Shown here one piece after another: positions 36,590-50,500 of a stretch of 64,000 bases of DNA. Both the position numbers and the translations under genes were made by a program. The notes below the pieces were generated by a model. That model saw only the letters and a program-made list of their open reading frames with translations, had not been told where the DNA came from and made no database searches. Source of the DNA: Cheilinus undulatus (taxonomy: Eukaryota; Chordata; Actinopteri; Labriformes; Labridae); assembly GCF_018320785.1 (NCBI RefSeq), contig NC_054879.1:43204698-43268697 (forward strand). Reading direction: 5' to 3'. Position 1 is the first letter of the stretch. Each line of letters starts with the position of its first letter.

Positions 36590-37589
36590 CAGGAGTTCTC
36601 AACCTTTTCAGCCCACGACCCCCAAAATAAAGGTGCCAGAGACAGGGGACTTCCACTGCATCCCCCAACACCACTGTACCTGATGATGGCTGAACACAGC
36701 CATGCACATTCAAGAATAGTCATGTGCAGACCAGGCTGCCCTTTAGGGGGGGAAATGGGAGCGCTTTCTGGGGCCCAGCCAAACTGGGAGCCAGCAAAAC
36801 CATGGTCCATTGTGACATTGGGCTTTGGTATTTTATATTTATCCTGAATAATAACCACTCGTCAAAGAAACAAATTTTAATTCATTTATGTAGTACGTAG
36901 CCCTCTTAAAATGTAATTCCTTTTGTTAAAAACAATTAAAATACATTAAAAATAGCTCAAATGGGTTAATACTGGCAAAAAATGGTGGGAAATGTGGTGA
37001 AATTGGAATTTAAAAGAAATTGTTAGAAGTGCCAAAAAATGAATAAAAGTGGCAAAAATGGGTTAAAGCAGCAAAAACAGGCATATTAAGTGGTAAAATG
37101 GGATTCAAAAGTGGCTGAAATGGTGTTAAAGTGGCAAAAATAGGTGTAAATTTGTGAAGGGGATGAAAATTGATATAAACTGGCAAAAAAGGGTTAGCTG
37201 AGGCAGAAGCTGGCTAAAATGGGCATGACAAATTGTGAAATGTGGCTTAAAAAATTGGTAAAAGGGCTTAAAAGTGGCAATAATGTGTCAACAGAGCCAA
37301 TAATGGGGGGATAGTAGCAAGATTTGGTCTATAAGTGGCAAAAACAAGCAGGGAAAAAAAAAGTGGTGGAAAGGGTTTCAAATGGACAAAAAATGGGTTT
37401 TAAGTTGCAAAAATGTGTTAAAATTGTTGGGAAAAAAGTGATAAAAATGGATTAAAATTTGGCAAAGTTGGTGTCAAGTGGCAATAGTGAAATTCAAAAA
37501 TGTTCTTAGTTTTCTAAGGCATCTGGAGACCCCCTCTCTGTGTCTCACAACCCCCAATGAGGTCCCGACCCCAACGTTGAGAACCCCTG
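36590..37589. mobile_element. hAT-type non-autonomous element, copy B
   Basis: Ends CAGGAGTTCTCAACC and, inverted, CAGGGGTTCTCAAC. Perfect 8-bp target duplication CTCTAAAG (36582-36589, 37590-37597). Same family as 2833-4021: both open with CAACCTTTTCAGCCC and carry CACCACTGTACCTG-type sequence and a minisatellite-like interior (36960-37480) of ~20-bp units around AAATGGGTTAAAGTGGCAAA. Non-coding. Confidence 0.9.
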
Positions 37590-37597
37590 CTCTAAAG

Positions 37598-38255
37598 GAC
37601 AAAATCATCGAAATGATGAGAGCTTTGTGTTTGTCCAACAGGGGGTGACAAAATCAACCTAATCCATGAGTTCCTCTGAGGAGTTTTAAACCTAGAAGAT
37701 TGTGTAAAAAAAATGCTTTATACTCTAAAGACACTGCTCTTTAGTAACATTTCATCAAAAAAATCTTTACTGTGTAATTTTCTTGTCCACTTTTATTACT
37801 GGATATCTTTATGTCAACATTGTTGTATTTCACAGCTGTTCTGTTTTTATTTTTATGTTGAAACTTCCTCACACTTATGACTGATTTGTGATTCTGACGA
37901 CCATTGTGACGATTGTGCTGCTTTCTTTCAACAGTTGAAGGTAGTATGTGTACTGTGTGTATCACTCATTGAAAATCTTTGCTATGGAAAATGTGTTCAA
38001 AAGATGCAGGTTTTTCTCTAGCATGCTAATGCTGCTAATGTGACACCATTCAGAAGGAGTGACAGGCATTCCAATGAACAAAACACAAAGACTCTTTATG
38101 CTTACGTTCTTGGAGTGTCTTTGTTTTTCACTGAAGCAGTTGAATTTCTGTCTGCATTAATGTTTCTGATGTCATTTATGTATGTCTTGATGCCTGCTGT
38201 AGTTCTCATTTTCTGCAGTTGAGGGTCAAGATTGAGTAATTTAAAAAAATATATT
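37598..38255. other. Spacer between dcaf17 3' end and hAT copy B
   Basis: A/T-rich, no recognised repeat or gene. Short open frames on both strands have no family signature. Confidence 0.45.
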
Positions 38256-38261
38256 TTTATT
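38256..38261 (-). terminator. dcaf17: Candidate dcaf17 poly(A) signal
   Basis: An AATAAA hexamer on the minus strand lies about 250 nt beyond the dcaf17 stop codon at 38509-38511, a normal distance for a short 3' UTR. No other support is available. Confidence 0.35.
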
Positions 38262-38508
38262 TCAGAGAAAGAATTTAAAAAAAGGCAAATAGCTGTGAGA
38301 CAGGACATGTTTAACATATTCCTGTGCAGAGCATTAGAGTGATAAAAAAAAAAAGATCCAACATAATTATGAAGTGGCATTTGAACAGAAGAAATTACGT
38401 GAATGCATTGATGAATAAACAGCACCACAAGTACACCGTACACCACAGTACAAAAAACAGATAGAGGTCCGCATAGCTGCAGTTGAAGTCTTCTGGAGCT
38501 TCATTCAC

Positions 38509-41500
38509 TTATTTTCTGGCAGCCTTAAGTTTGTAGACATGGCAGCTGAAGCTGGTGTCTGTTTGTTCCATATGAACTATCGTGTCCCTGTCGAAGAACA
38601 ACTCATGTCGATAAGTCTGGAACAGAAAGAAGAGATCCCGCATGAATTCATTTACACAAACATCAAAGATTAAATGTTTGTAACATGGTGGGAAGTCGCT
38701 CACCTCATCCCATGGTTCATCCAGATCAATAGTGCGCAGTAATTCTCCGCTCAGGTTGTCATGCAGTTGGACTCTGGCCCTGCCTTCTTCCTCCTCACTG
38801 TCGGTTACTACAACTGCCAGGAGGTCCAGCTCATCCTCGTATTCCACCATACGGAAAGTCTGTGAAAGACAATGACTTTAATACTCCTCTCTCCACATAA
38901 GCTGTGCAGATTTTAGGCAGAGCTAATCCTGCAGCCCATCAGTAACTTGACAAGAACCATGCATTAAACAGTCATTCCAACAATTTATCAGTCTTTCTCA
39001 GAGTTTTCTAGATTTGCTTCCCTGTCTGTTGCAAAGGCTTCAACATAAGATTCAGATTGTAGCAAATGTTACTTGAAATGACAACAGTTCTGTGTTATGA
39101 AATTCTTCTATGATCACTTTGCTGAGCTAACAAGTACTTTCAGGGGGGCACTGCTGGTCTTGGACTACTGCCAAATAAATCAATGTCTGACGTCACGGCA
39201 GAAAATGAATAAGTCAGTAGAAACACAATGGCTGCGGCTCACTGGTTGTTTTTGCCAAACCAGAGGTCTGTGGAACAGAAGAACTCAACATTTAAGACTA
39301 TGAATACAACACCTGTTAATGGAATTGGCCAATTGTTTCAGATGATATATCAAGATCCTAAAGAGAATGTAGTGATTCTATCCATATAAACACTATTTAA
39401 CTATGGAATTTGCTTGAACCTTAGTGAGAGCTTTTTTAGCTTTACATAAAAGCAGAGTGACTATTTTCTTGTCATACTCTCTAGATTAATTTCAGCACTA
39501 TCAGTGTTTTACCTTTTGTTCTGGGTCATCATCTAGTTGATGAAATCTTCTTCTCACCGTGCGACCGTATGATGTGACAGTGACCTGTGAGGTAGGCTGT
39601 TGGGGGTTCAAACATTAAATTTTAAAACTGGGTGATGAGTCATCACTGTCGCACAGAACACGTGATACATACATGTAGTAATTACACAACAAACTGTAGT
39701 AAGTAAACACTCAGAACACTTACTTGGCTGTTCTGCTGAGTGTCCAAAGTGAAATCAGTGACAACCTTTGATGGTAAACCAGTGTTCAGTTCACCCAGGA
39801 TTTTAAGGACACTACAAGCAAAACAACAAAAAATCATGTGGAAAATATGTGGAATAATATTAGAAACTGGAAGATGTATCATACTGTATGCATGAGCAGA
39901 GCACAGGATATTGTTGATGACTGCGATAAAAGCTTATGAAAACCAAACTTGAAGACTCAGTCCTTTATGCAAAACAAATGTCTCAGGAATTTCATGTTTC
40001 CGGTGTGTTTGCCTCCCCATCACACTGCTCGTTACTGTTTAGCAGGTCTTTACAACTTTTCTTCAACCTATGTTAAGCTGTCTGATGAGTATTGTTGGGG
40101 CTTTTTGCATTTATAAGAAACGACAGCTAAAAAAGATAGGGATACAAACCTGCAACCAGTGTGCTGAGGGCTGTTACGGCTGTATTTGGGTGTCTGCTCT
40201 ACAAACTGTGCTAAACCTGTGCCCCTTTTCCCTAATGGTGCACAACACTGAACCTCTGTAAGATTTCACGATCCCCATTTTTTTTTCACAGTTTTCAGTA
40301 AATTATTCATTGTTTCCCCACAATCAATAAAAGTCTGTTACAAAGAAAATCAGCTGCTACTTTCTTTGTGTTTGAAGTCACATTGGATCAGTTATGTTAA
40401 AGCAGGGGTTCTCAACTGGTGGGTTGGGAACCAAAAGTGGGTTGCAAAGCTCTTTACACTGGGTCGTGGATGTGTGCCTGGGAAAAAAATTGCACCAATT
40501 GTCTATGAGACTCTATAAAACCTGCATGTTGTGTCCTGTTTCATTGTCCTCACACTGCTCTTGGTCAAACAGACCAAACCGTCTAAACCTACAACCTCTG
40601 CCCATTAGGGGCGCTGTGATCACAAACAGCAACCAAGAAGAAAAGAAGGCGTAGAAGAAGACGAAACCAGAAATACATCTCTTTCTGCCAGTCTTTTTTT
40701 TTTTTTTGCACATCAATGAAAAAACAGAATTTATGCTGTCTCGGGGATTCTGCTTTTGCACTGGGGCATTACCAGCAGCCAGCGAGGCGGTAAGCTGTCC
40801 AGCATGTCGTTCTTTACATGAGACGAATAAATCAGCACTGACTACGAAGTGTTGCTATGGCTAAACAGACGTCAAGCAAGGTACCAACATGTACTTGAGA
40901 GTATTAAATCACATTTTATGCATTCACTACAAACACTATGATACTTGCATGGGATGCCTGTTCTCAGTCGTCAATGTTATTGTATCTGTCCCTAATGAAT
41001 AAACCTTAATAACATAAATAAATCTCTTCAAATAAATCACTTCCTGACATTGGTTCAGAAGTTGGTCCACTTTGCTTTCACACCTCAAACAAACTACACC
41101 AGGGTTCAATTGGAAGCGGACTGAGACCCTCTGTTTTCAAGTGGACCAGAGTTGGCTTGTTTGGTCCGCACCAGAGTTCATGTGAGCTTTCACACCACTC
41201 CAAATGAACTGAACTATCCGGGAAAACGGACTAGTGTTTGTTTAAAGCAGACCAAACAGCTCTGGTGTGAATGCGCCCTTAGGCCCAAGCTCTATTTTTT
41301 TTTTTTTACAAAACTCATCTGATTGACCAAAATATCTCCAAAATTTGGGCCGCAATTCTCCTTGAGGAGCTGATATGGGGTCCCGGGACCCTACCAGTTG
41401 AGAACCACTGTGTTAAAGGAACTTTAATTATTCTGTGATTTTACCCCCCAGGCTTGGAGAGAAAGACCACTGGGAATACAGATGAACTGACTGCCCTTAT

Positions 41501-44500
41501 GGATACAACTATTGTTTTCCTTCCAACCATGCAAAATACCAAGCTGCCCACCAGGAATCAATCCAATAAACTCACCTGCCTATGCCTATATCTTTGGAAG
41601 CAATCTGGGGTTCAACTTCAGTGTACTGTTCCTTGACACTGATGCATTAATTAAAGGAAAGCATAGTCCAAAAAGGGTCATTATGTCTATCCTTAGTTAT
41701 AGAAGTGTCATCTGATGGTAGTGTGACGTGTCCAGAGACGTCTCCGTAAGATCAGCTGATAAGGACACGTCACACTACCATCAGATGACACTTCTGACGA
41801 AGACAGAAGCTTTCCATCGAAACATGTAAAGGTATGAACTAAAAAACTTTTTGTCTGTTATAGAAGAAAGTATAAGCATAAAGGAAAGCATGCTCTACCT
41901 CTTGGCAACAGCTACCTCTAAAAATCTTTTGTCTTGATAAAACTAAACCAAAAATCCAGATCAAAAAGTATTTGAGAAAACTAAACACATGCTAGCAACA
42001 GCTCATCTTGCAGCCGATACCATATCAGGTTCAGGTAGCTCTGTAGTATAATTAGTAAATAAAAACAATAGAACCAAACAATAATCCATGTGTAAAAAAA
42101 GACAAACATACTAGTTAAAGTTACGATCAAAATACTGTAAATTACCCATCAGCTATGATGCAAAGTCTTGCTTAAAGCCTGTGATGGTTGGCTATTTAAA
42201 GGGTCAGAAAACACATTTTTTTTAGCTTGTTTAATTAACTAATAACTGGGTGAATTTGTTTTTGACAGTGGAAGAGATCCGAGAAAATTAAACTCTAAGT
42301 AAGAACCACTGAAGGAAAATGTTTAAAGTTTACAGCCTGCCATGCTGGTGATCCTGCACTATGTGTGCACAATGCCACACAAATGCACATCACTGTCTTT
42401 GCATCAGAAGATGCGAAACATTTACTATGAAGAGAAAGTTCTTTTATCATAGTGGTCTCACACAGATTTGATTGAGTAAAAAAACAGAAAGATGACAGAA
42501 TGACTCACTTTATGGTGCTTGGTCCCATGTGAATGATTCTTCCTGAGTTGTCAGGGTGAAAGAAGATCCCATCACTTTCTAGAGAGCAGCAGTTCATGTT
42601 TTGAATTCCATGTGTTGCCTAATGCAATAAAATGACAAAGTATTTAATGAAGGCATTGGCAGGACATATGGACTGAGCTCATAATTTTAGCAATGCATGA
42701 CTACGTTTGCTTCAGAGTCTAAATAAATTGAAAACATGAGTATCAGTGCTGATTTTGACCACAGTTTTGAATCAAATTAGATTGATATCCCTTTTAGTTT
42801 TAGTCCCATTCGGGTCATTTCTATCCTTTACAGTTTAGTTTAAGTTGACATAACTCAAACACATTTTACTCCAGTTTTAGTCAATACAAATCCTTGCATT
42901 TTAGGCAAAACATTTTTTCTATTTGCCTGAATCTGGTACAGAATCACACTTATGTATACTGTGCACCCTGCAAAGCCTTGTATCCCTGATTTCTACAGCT
43001 GAAAGGCAAAAGAGCTACAGTTTTACCCTACCTTACAATTTCTGCTTTCTCATATCATGGATTTGAATGTCTGACAACAAGTAAGTTACATTTTAGTCTT
43101 ATTTAAAGGGGTATTTCTGATTTTTGAAGTTGGGTCATATGAGGCACTTGGCTGTAGTAGTGGCATTAGCCTCCATAGATCCTGAGTTACCTTATGGTGT
43201 AGGTGTGGAAAATTCAAACCCATGCTTGGGATCTCTCCTGCTAAAAACTTTCAAAGTAAGTTTCTCTGCTCTCTCTTCCAGCCTGACTTTCCATCTGTAG
43301 AAGTTTTTCTTCGGTGTACTACGGTTCATACAAATATCCTCTCGTAACCACAGTAAATGGCACATCATCGTCACTCGAGTCGAAATTGCTCATATTATCT
43401 TTATTTTAGCTCGGTGTGGTGTTAATATCCCTGTAGAAGCCCACAGACCCACACAGCGGATCAGAGGATAACAGTGTGCGTAGGCGGAAGGAGACAAAAT
43501 GTCGAAAGCTGCATCGTAAATTAGTGCCTGACACTGAGGTTTTTTTTGGGAGAAATGAAGTGCTTTTTACGTTTCTCGACACAGCGTACAGACGAGCCAA
43601 CGTATGAAGAGTTCATTTGCAAAAACAGTTAAACGCCATTCTGGTAAATAATGAGCTGAGAGTTAAGATTAACACTTTCAATGGAGCCGTCTTCTGATCT
43701 AAAATCTGTTTTGGTGCAAAATCCAATAAAGCCTGTGGCAGAAGCCACATGCCACATGAAAAAAACAGTTATCTGTTTTTGCAAATTAACTCTTCATATT
43801 TTCTTGGCCCATTTTTATAACCTGACATGCCAGATGGATTTGTTTCACACATCCATCAGGAAAAAGCATCAGTTTAATTATAAAGTGGTCTCATATGTGC
43901 TGCTTCTTATTTTACCCGAGTCAAAGCCACACCACAAAAAATAGAAAAAAAACAAAACTTTGGTTTCTTTTGTTGTGAAACTAGAATTTTAAAGATGGTT
44001 TAATTTTTTTTTTTTTACACGTCATTATACAGCCTGCTTGTTCAAAAAGTCTCTTGTAAGAAACAGTGTGAGCACTGAAGTGCTGTCAAATAGCATAATC
44101 TGGAACAATCTCGAGAAAACACACAGAAGCCTGGTCTTGGTCCTGGTCCTGGAGCTGAATACAAAGACTGTCACAAACATATGTGGCCTCCTTATCCTGA
44201 TTCTTTCAACAAGCTCTGCCTTTTTAGAAGCAGTGAAGCCTATCACCCAACACTATTTGTTAACTCAAAGCTAAGCTGAAGGAACATGTACTTCAGTTAA
44301 AAATCATGAATGAAATGTCATTGTGAGTGATTCATGGGGTCTTTACACCTACCACAGTTTTATCCTTGAGTGAACAGATGTGGTGAGTCCCGCTGTGTTT
44401 TTTATTTGATGGTGTGTAGATGTAATGCCACGGGAAGCCTCCAATCTGAATGCCGTTATTAGTGCGTGTCAACTCAAAAAGCAAGGGTGGGCGTTCTGTA

Positions 44501-47500
44501 AAAGAGGAAAAGTCTGATGTAAAAATCAATCATCATTAAAAAAAAAAAAATCTGTGGTTTAAATCAGTCAATTATCATTAACTCAAAGATATCATTGGCA
44601 TAGAAATCAAAATATATTTACCTGTGATCTGGATATTCACTGGAATACCAACTGGCATTGCTCCCACTGTTTTGCCTCCAAGAAGGGAACTCGGTTTGCC
44701 CAACGTTAACTTTTCCGTCAAGTGCTTATTACAGAAAAAATATTAATCACAAAGTTAAAAAATATCATCAAGATGAGACAAAAGAATTATATAATGTTGA
44801 ATATGTCAATAAAACAGGTGCATATTTAATAAATGCATTCAGACAGCAAAGGTCGTTTGATTAAAAGTGAAGTTAAATGGTTTTAGAAGTATTTTATGTA
44901 TTTTGAAAAACTGTTTTTATTTGTTATGAATTTATTAAAAAAACAAATGTGAGGGGAAAAGAAGCAGGACAAAAACCTGTTATCCATGGCCTATAAACAG
45001 CCTTATTTACCATTTTATTTAGCAGCATATCTTTATTTTTTTTATTTAACCAGGTGAAAACCTCATTGAGATCAAAAATCTCATTTTCAATAGTTTCCTG
45101 GCCAAGACAGCAGCAGCAGAGTTCAAGACAGACAAAACCAGTCATACACAAATAACATAATAAAAGATATGCAGTCCAAATGCATCAAGGAAACACAGTA
45201 ACAATTTAAGCAGCAACTATTAACCAAAATCAGCCATATATGTGAATGAATCAAAGCATTTGCAGCCAGATGTGTTTGCCTCCAAGTCTTTCAACTCTCT
45301 CGTAAAAGGGACATATTATGCAAAAATCACTTTTTCTGGCTTCTCTAACAAAAATATGTGCCCTGGCCTGTCCACAATCCCTTCAGATGCCAGAAAAATC
45401 TGTTCCCTCCCTCCTCTTGTTCTCTGACTTTTAGAAAATGTGTGCTGAAACAAGCCATTCTCAGATTTCCCCCTCACAATGTCATGTGGGGAGTTAGCCC
45501 CGCCCCCAGGTCCAGTTGGCCCTCCCTGCTTGGAAGAAAGTGCCCTCGTCTCCTGATCTTCCTCTCAGGTGCTGGCTGAGATGCCAGATAGCTCAGTGGG
45601 TTACCCTGCTGACTCTGGTTTGGGAGATTGATGGTTCAAATCCCAGTCAGGTCCTTAACTTTGGATAAAAGCATCTGTAACATTGTAATGTCAGGAGTGC
45701 CACACCCATTTCCTGAGAAGGGTGTGGTCAGGGATAGAGTCAGACAGATCAGTGACATTCAAAGCCACAGACACAGAAACAGCTCATTCTAAGCAGGGCT
45801 GAAACAGAGGGGTTTTTAGACATGCAAAAATCCAATAATGGAGTGTTTTCAGCAACAACCTTCACAGGCATGTTTTGGGGATGTCTGAGAGGAAAATAAG
45901 CTTGTCTTAAAGGGATAAAATATGTCCCCTTTAAATGAGAATGAGAATCATTCCAGGCAGAGGGAGCAACGAATTTAAATGCATTTTTCACCAGTTCAGC
46001 CCTGACCATTGACACAGATGGCAAGTAAAGCTCCTGGGAATGAAGATTAAGTTCCTGTACTCTTCTGACTGATGTAAGTCTGAAGGTAGGAAGGAAGAAG
46101 CCCAAGAATAGCTTTGTAGACAAGAATATGCAGGTGAAGCAGTGAACCAATCTGATGTTTACCTTCCCAGAAATTTCCCTGTAATAGGTTCAATAGAGGC
46201 TTATCTTATCTCCCTGTCTACCAACACAATGTCATTTTTCCCCTCCCCAAAGCTCTCTGACTGAGACTGGAATGCAATGTTTTTTATGAGGATGTCAAAT
46301 CCGTCCAATCAAAACTTCTCTATGGTTGCCAATACTAACTTTGACTAAAAAACACTTAAGCACAGAGCAGGAAACTCCTTAAGTATAAAAATGCACAAAC
46401 CTTTTTAAGGATGTGCTCAAAGCTATACAGCCTTACTGACTTGTTGCTGTGAGACACCACAAGGATCCCCAGAGACAGGATGACATCTGCCACATCACTT
46501 CCAAAAACCTTAAAGGATGAGATTTGCACTTTAATGAAATAATAAACAACGGTAATGTTTTAAAAATGATACAAGCCATTTAATAAACATGAATACCTTT
46601 GTGTTGATCTCCAAACTGCCCACAATTTCCAAGGGGAAAACTTTAAAGATGGTCAGAGTCATCACTGTACCAGCCTGTGAATGATATAAAATAAAAAAAC
46701 ATTATGAGTTTTTTTCACATCATCCATATCTCTTGAGACAAATCAGTTACCGTAATAATATTTTAATGACACAATCAGCTATTTCATATGCATTTATCCT
46801 GAAAAATGCAATGCACCTCTGGGAAAACAATAACACAACAACTCCAGATACAGTAGGATAACAGCCTCTAGTACATTTTAAAAGTTCCTTTCACTTTTAA
46901 ATAAGGAAACTCCAAAAAATAAAAATTGATTACCTGTCTTGCAAGTGCTGATCTGTTTAGAATAGATTTCACATAAAATATCTCTTGGGAAGCATCCCAG
47001 TTAAGATACCTGTTAAAACAATGAGGAGTAATGTTAAGACATTTCAAAATAACCAAAGCATAAAGTTATCATAAAATAGTCATAACAGTCACTAAAAGAA
47101 CAGGGAAGCCAGACATTACTTGAACTTGGTTTTTGAGGAGAGATAAAATCTCTGCAGCTCTTTTCCAGTTTCAGGTGAGAGGCGTAACAGCCAGTTATTG
47201 GCCAAAGCCAAGAGGCTGGGTTTGTGATCAGAGGGGGATGGCAGGGTTTTGTCCTGTCAAGAAGATAAATAAAAAAATTATGTGAAGCCAGGTTGTTAAA
47301 ATGTTGTCAATAGAAGATCAGCATTAATTAAAGAAAGTATTTCCTTTATTTTACTTACAAGTGAGCTCTGACACAGCAAGGCATCCTCAATTTTATCCAG
47401 TTTAGATCTCCTGGGCAGTGCGTAAAGTAGCTGAGGCGGAGGATGAATACTGAAACAAGAATATAAAGTTGTTTAATTCAAGTCTTTTATAATTTTTTTC

Positions 47501-50500
47501 TATTAATGTTTTACATATAAATAAACTGTTCTTTTTGTCTGCTAATGTTATAATATACACTTGTGTCATTCATTTCTTCAATAACAGTTACAATTTAAAA
47601 CTTGATAAGTACCAATGTTTTAGTTAAATTCTGTTCGGTCTAGGTAAGTATTCAGATTTAGTAGGTCTTATCACATACCCAGCAAAACCCTAACCTGACA
47701 CGCCAGATGGATTTGTTCTGTGTGTCACATCTTTACAGGCCAATCAGAGCAACAAAACACGTGACATAGCCGCTACCAAGGAGTAAACTCCATAGAGAAC
47801 TGCATAACACGACCCATGGCAACTGTAGACGTGTCAGTACACGGATTTTGTCGTTTTTGAAAAGAAAACAACTCAATGCTGTTCTTTATTCTATTTTCAA
47901 TGAAGAAATGTCGTCAAGCTCTGATAAAACTGGTGCTGTTAGCATCCACGCTAATCTCTTCCGGCATAATTGCACCGGCCTCTTGTCACTGCTTGCTTAC
48001 GCCCCGAGTCTGCCGCACCCCAAAGTACTGCCCCTTGTCGCTGATTGTTCCTGTCACTTTCTAACCAGGCTCAAACTATTCAGATGGGAGCTTTGCAAGA
48101 TGGAGTCACCAGTGAGAAACAGGAAAACAGGCAAATCCATCTGCTTTGCAACTAACTGCAAAGTTAGCAAAACCCTGGACAGGCTCCAGTATGTCCAAAT
48201 CTCTGCTGCTAGAGTTCTCGCCCACACCAGACCCACTCTGACCCTCCTCAATCTTCACCTTCACCCCATCAGATCCTGCATCAACTACAAAATACTCCTC
48301 ACATACATATCTCTCCATGCCCTGGCTCCTCAATGCCTCTCTGGTCACCTCCATCCATACACACCATCTCAGAACCTTCGGTCTTCCGACGCTGGCGTAC
48401 TCTCCATAACCAAACTCTGAACCTATGGAGACAGAGCCTTCAGCGCTACAACCCCCACCCTCTGGAACACTCTTCCTGCAGACATTCGTAGCCCTCCATC
48501 TTTGGACATTTTCAAAAAATGTTTGAAGCACCACCTGTTCACCACAGCCTAGAGTCTTCACTAAACTACCCCTTACAGTCATCCTATCCCTCACATAGAC
48601 TACATTAATCCCTATCAAAACCGCAACGCACGGAGAACGTCATGACGCAGATGCACGTCATTTCCGCTTCTTCTTACTGTATCCAAATACAACAACAACT
48701 TTAGCAAGGCAGGTAATGAACAGTCCGGGGCCGGTAGCAGTCACCTTCGTTTGTGCTTTGGTGCTGGTACTGACCCACCACCAGTACTTGACACTATTCT
48801 GTCTCACTTTCTTCATTAATGAAAGGCGAGAACGTGAAGAAATAGGAAATGGAGCTGTGCCATCCATATCCATCTTACCCATTTCCACCAGAGATCTTGC
48901 TATCCCGGTACTTTCTACATCTACAAAAGACAAGATGTTCATATCTTTCACCAGACTTATGAAGTGATTTGTTTCCTCCTTGCTCCAAAAGTGTGGTGTT
49001 GTGTTGCGTTTCGCCATGTTCACAACAAGTAGTTCCTGTACTTAAAAGACCAAGATTCCTTGTGAATAGAACATGCACAGAACACAAATTAACGTTCCTT
49101 TCGATGGGGATACCTCGATAGGCGTATATATGACCAAATATTCGGGTTAGAAAAGGAGTAACCCAGGGGTCATTTTCAGGTTTTTTCAAAAGGGTTGTTG
49201 GTGTTTACATGGCTGTGCGCAACTGGGTTATCGCTAATATTCCAGTTATGAAAGGGTTATTGACTGCATGTAAACGTAGTCGTTGTCTGTCTATGTTATG
49301 GGTTCTTGTAAAGCGTCCTCAGGTTCCTTGAAAGGTGCTATATAGATCAATATTATTATTATTTGTAATGGAAACATTAATTCTTTTATGTTCCCATACA
49401 AATCTTTTTATTCGTGTCATCATATTCATTTATATTATCCTGTATTCTCTTGTATAACCTAATAGTCTTGTGATTCTATATGATTCAGATGGAACAGAAC
49501 TGGCTGTTGTGAAGAGTGTGATGGAGGAGACTTTGGTATCAGAGTGACAGAAAGTCATCAGTTAGGTCCAAGGTCAGCGTCCATGCAGATCATGCTCTGT
49601 CCGTAAGAATCAGTACCTCTGTATCTGTGTCCCACTAGATTCACGAAAAAGAGGCACCATGTGGCTTGTTGTTGATCCCAAAGAGAAACGAAGTTTAATT
49701 TGAGAATGAAAGAGCAAAGATAGAAGAGGTGCAGCCAAGGAGGTGCAATATAGATACTTATGCTATCCTCCCCTCCAGGCTCCTGTGAGACTTAAAGGCC
49801 AAGGTCCTGAGAGGGGGGCCAGTACAGGGAAGGTGCATGTGTTGGAAGGGTTTGTGTGTCACGGGGGTCAGGAGGAGGCGTAATCATAAGAATGGTGTGA
49901 TTTTACTTCATGTAATGATGATGACGTGTTCTGAGTGTATAAGAAGTTTGTGTTTTTTATCTCTGCGGAACTCTTTCTGCAGAGCTTGTGTATACTGTAT
50001 GATTGACTTCTCTTTTGCAAAACAATAAATCTCCACAAAGACATTGCTTGACTCAAGATCCTTCATTGATCTTCTACTTTTGGTAAAATATCCAGGACAT
50101 ATTATAAAATCTAAATGAATGCAACAGATGTTGCATTCATTTAAATTTTAAAATTTTTCTTGGTGTTTTGTAATATTAGAATATTTTGTTGTTCATGAAT
50201 AGAGCTGCACGATTCGTGAAAATAATCTAATTGCGATTTTTTCCCCCCAATATTGTGATTGAGATTTAATATGCTATTAATTTTAGGTTCCTCATGTTAT
50301 ATATTTTTCAATAAATTTCGATGTTATGACCTACACCATGTTATATAGAATATACAAGGGCAGAACAATTTTTAAAAAATAGCTAATTGCGATTTTTTTT
50401 GCTCATATTGCAAATTTGATATCAGCTGCGACATTGAAGGGATAATCTTTTTATGTTACCGCATTTTAGATAAGTAAAACAGGAATTTTTATTCTAAAAA

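Larger units (their letters stand above)
45030..46150 (-). mobile_element. LINE 3' remnant split by a TTAA MITE
   Basis: Minus strand carries the LINE tail (AATGAGGTTTTCACCTGGTT near 45060) and, beyond the MITE at 45306-45930, a degraded C-terminal region with HSQELYLPSVSMVRAELVKN-type sequence. It resembles the tail of the LINE at 33955-36201. Dead fragment, in a dcaf17 intron. Confidence 0.6.

Noticed and set aside
45585-45660. tRNA-like sequence with GTTCAAATCCC
   Set aside because: Part of a SINE embedded in a MITE; no complete cloverleaf or discriminator end.
48106-48618. 170-codon minus-strand open frame
   Set aside because: Antisense shadow of the L2-type LINE C-terminal domain on the plus strand.
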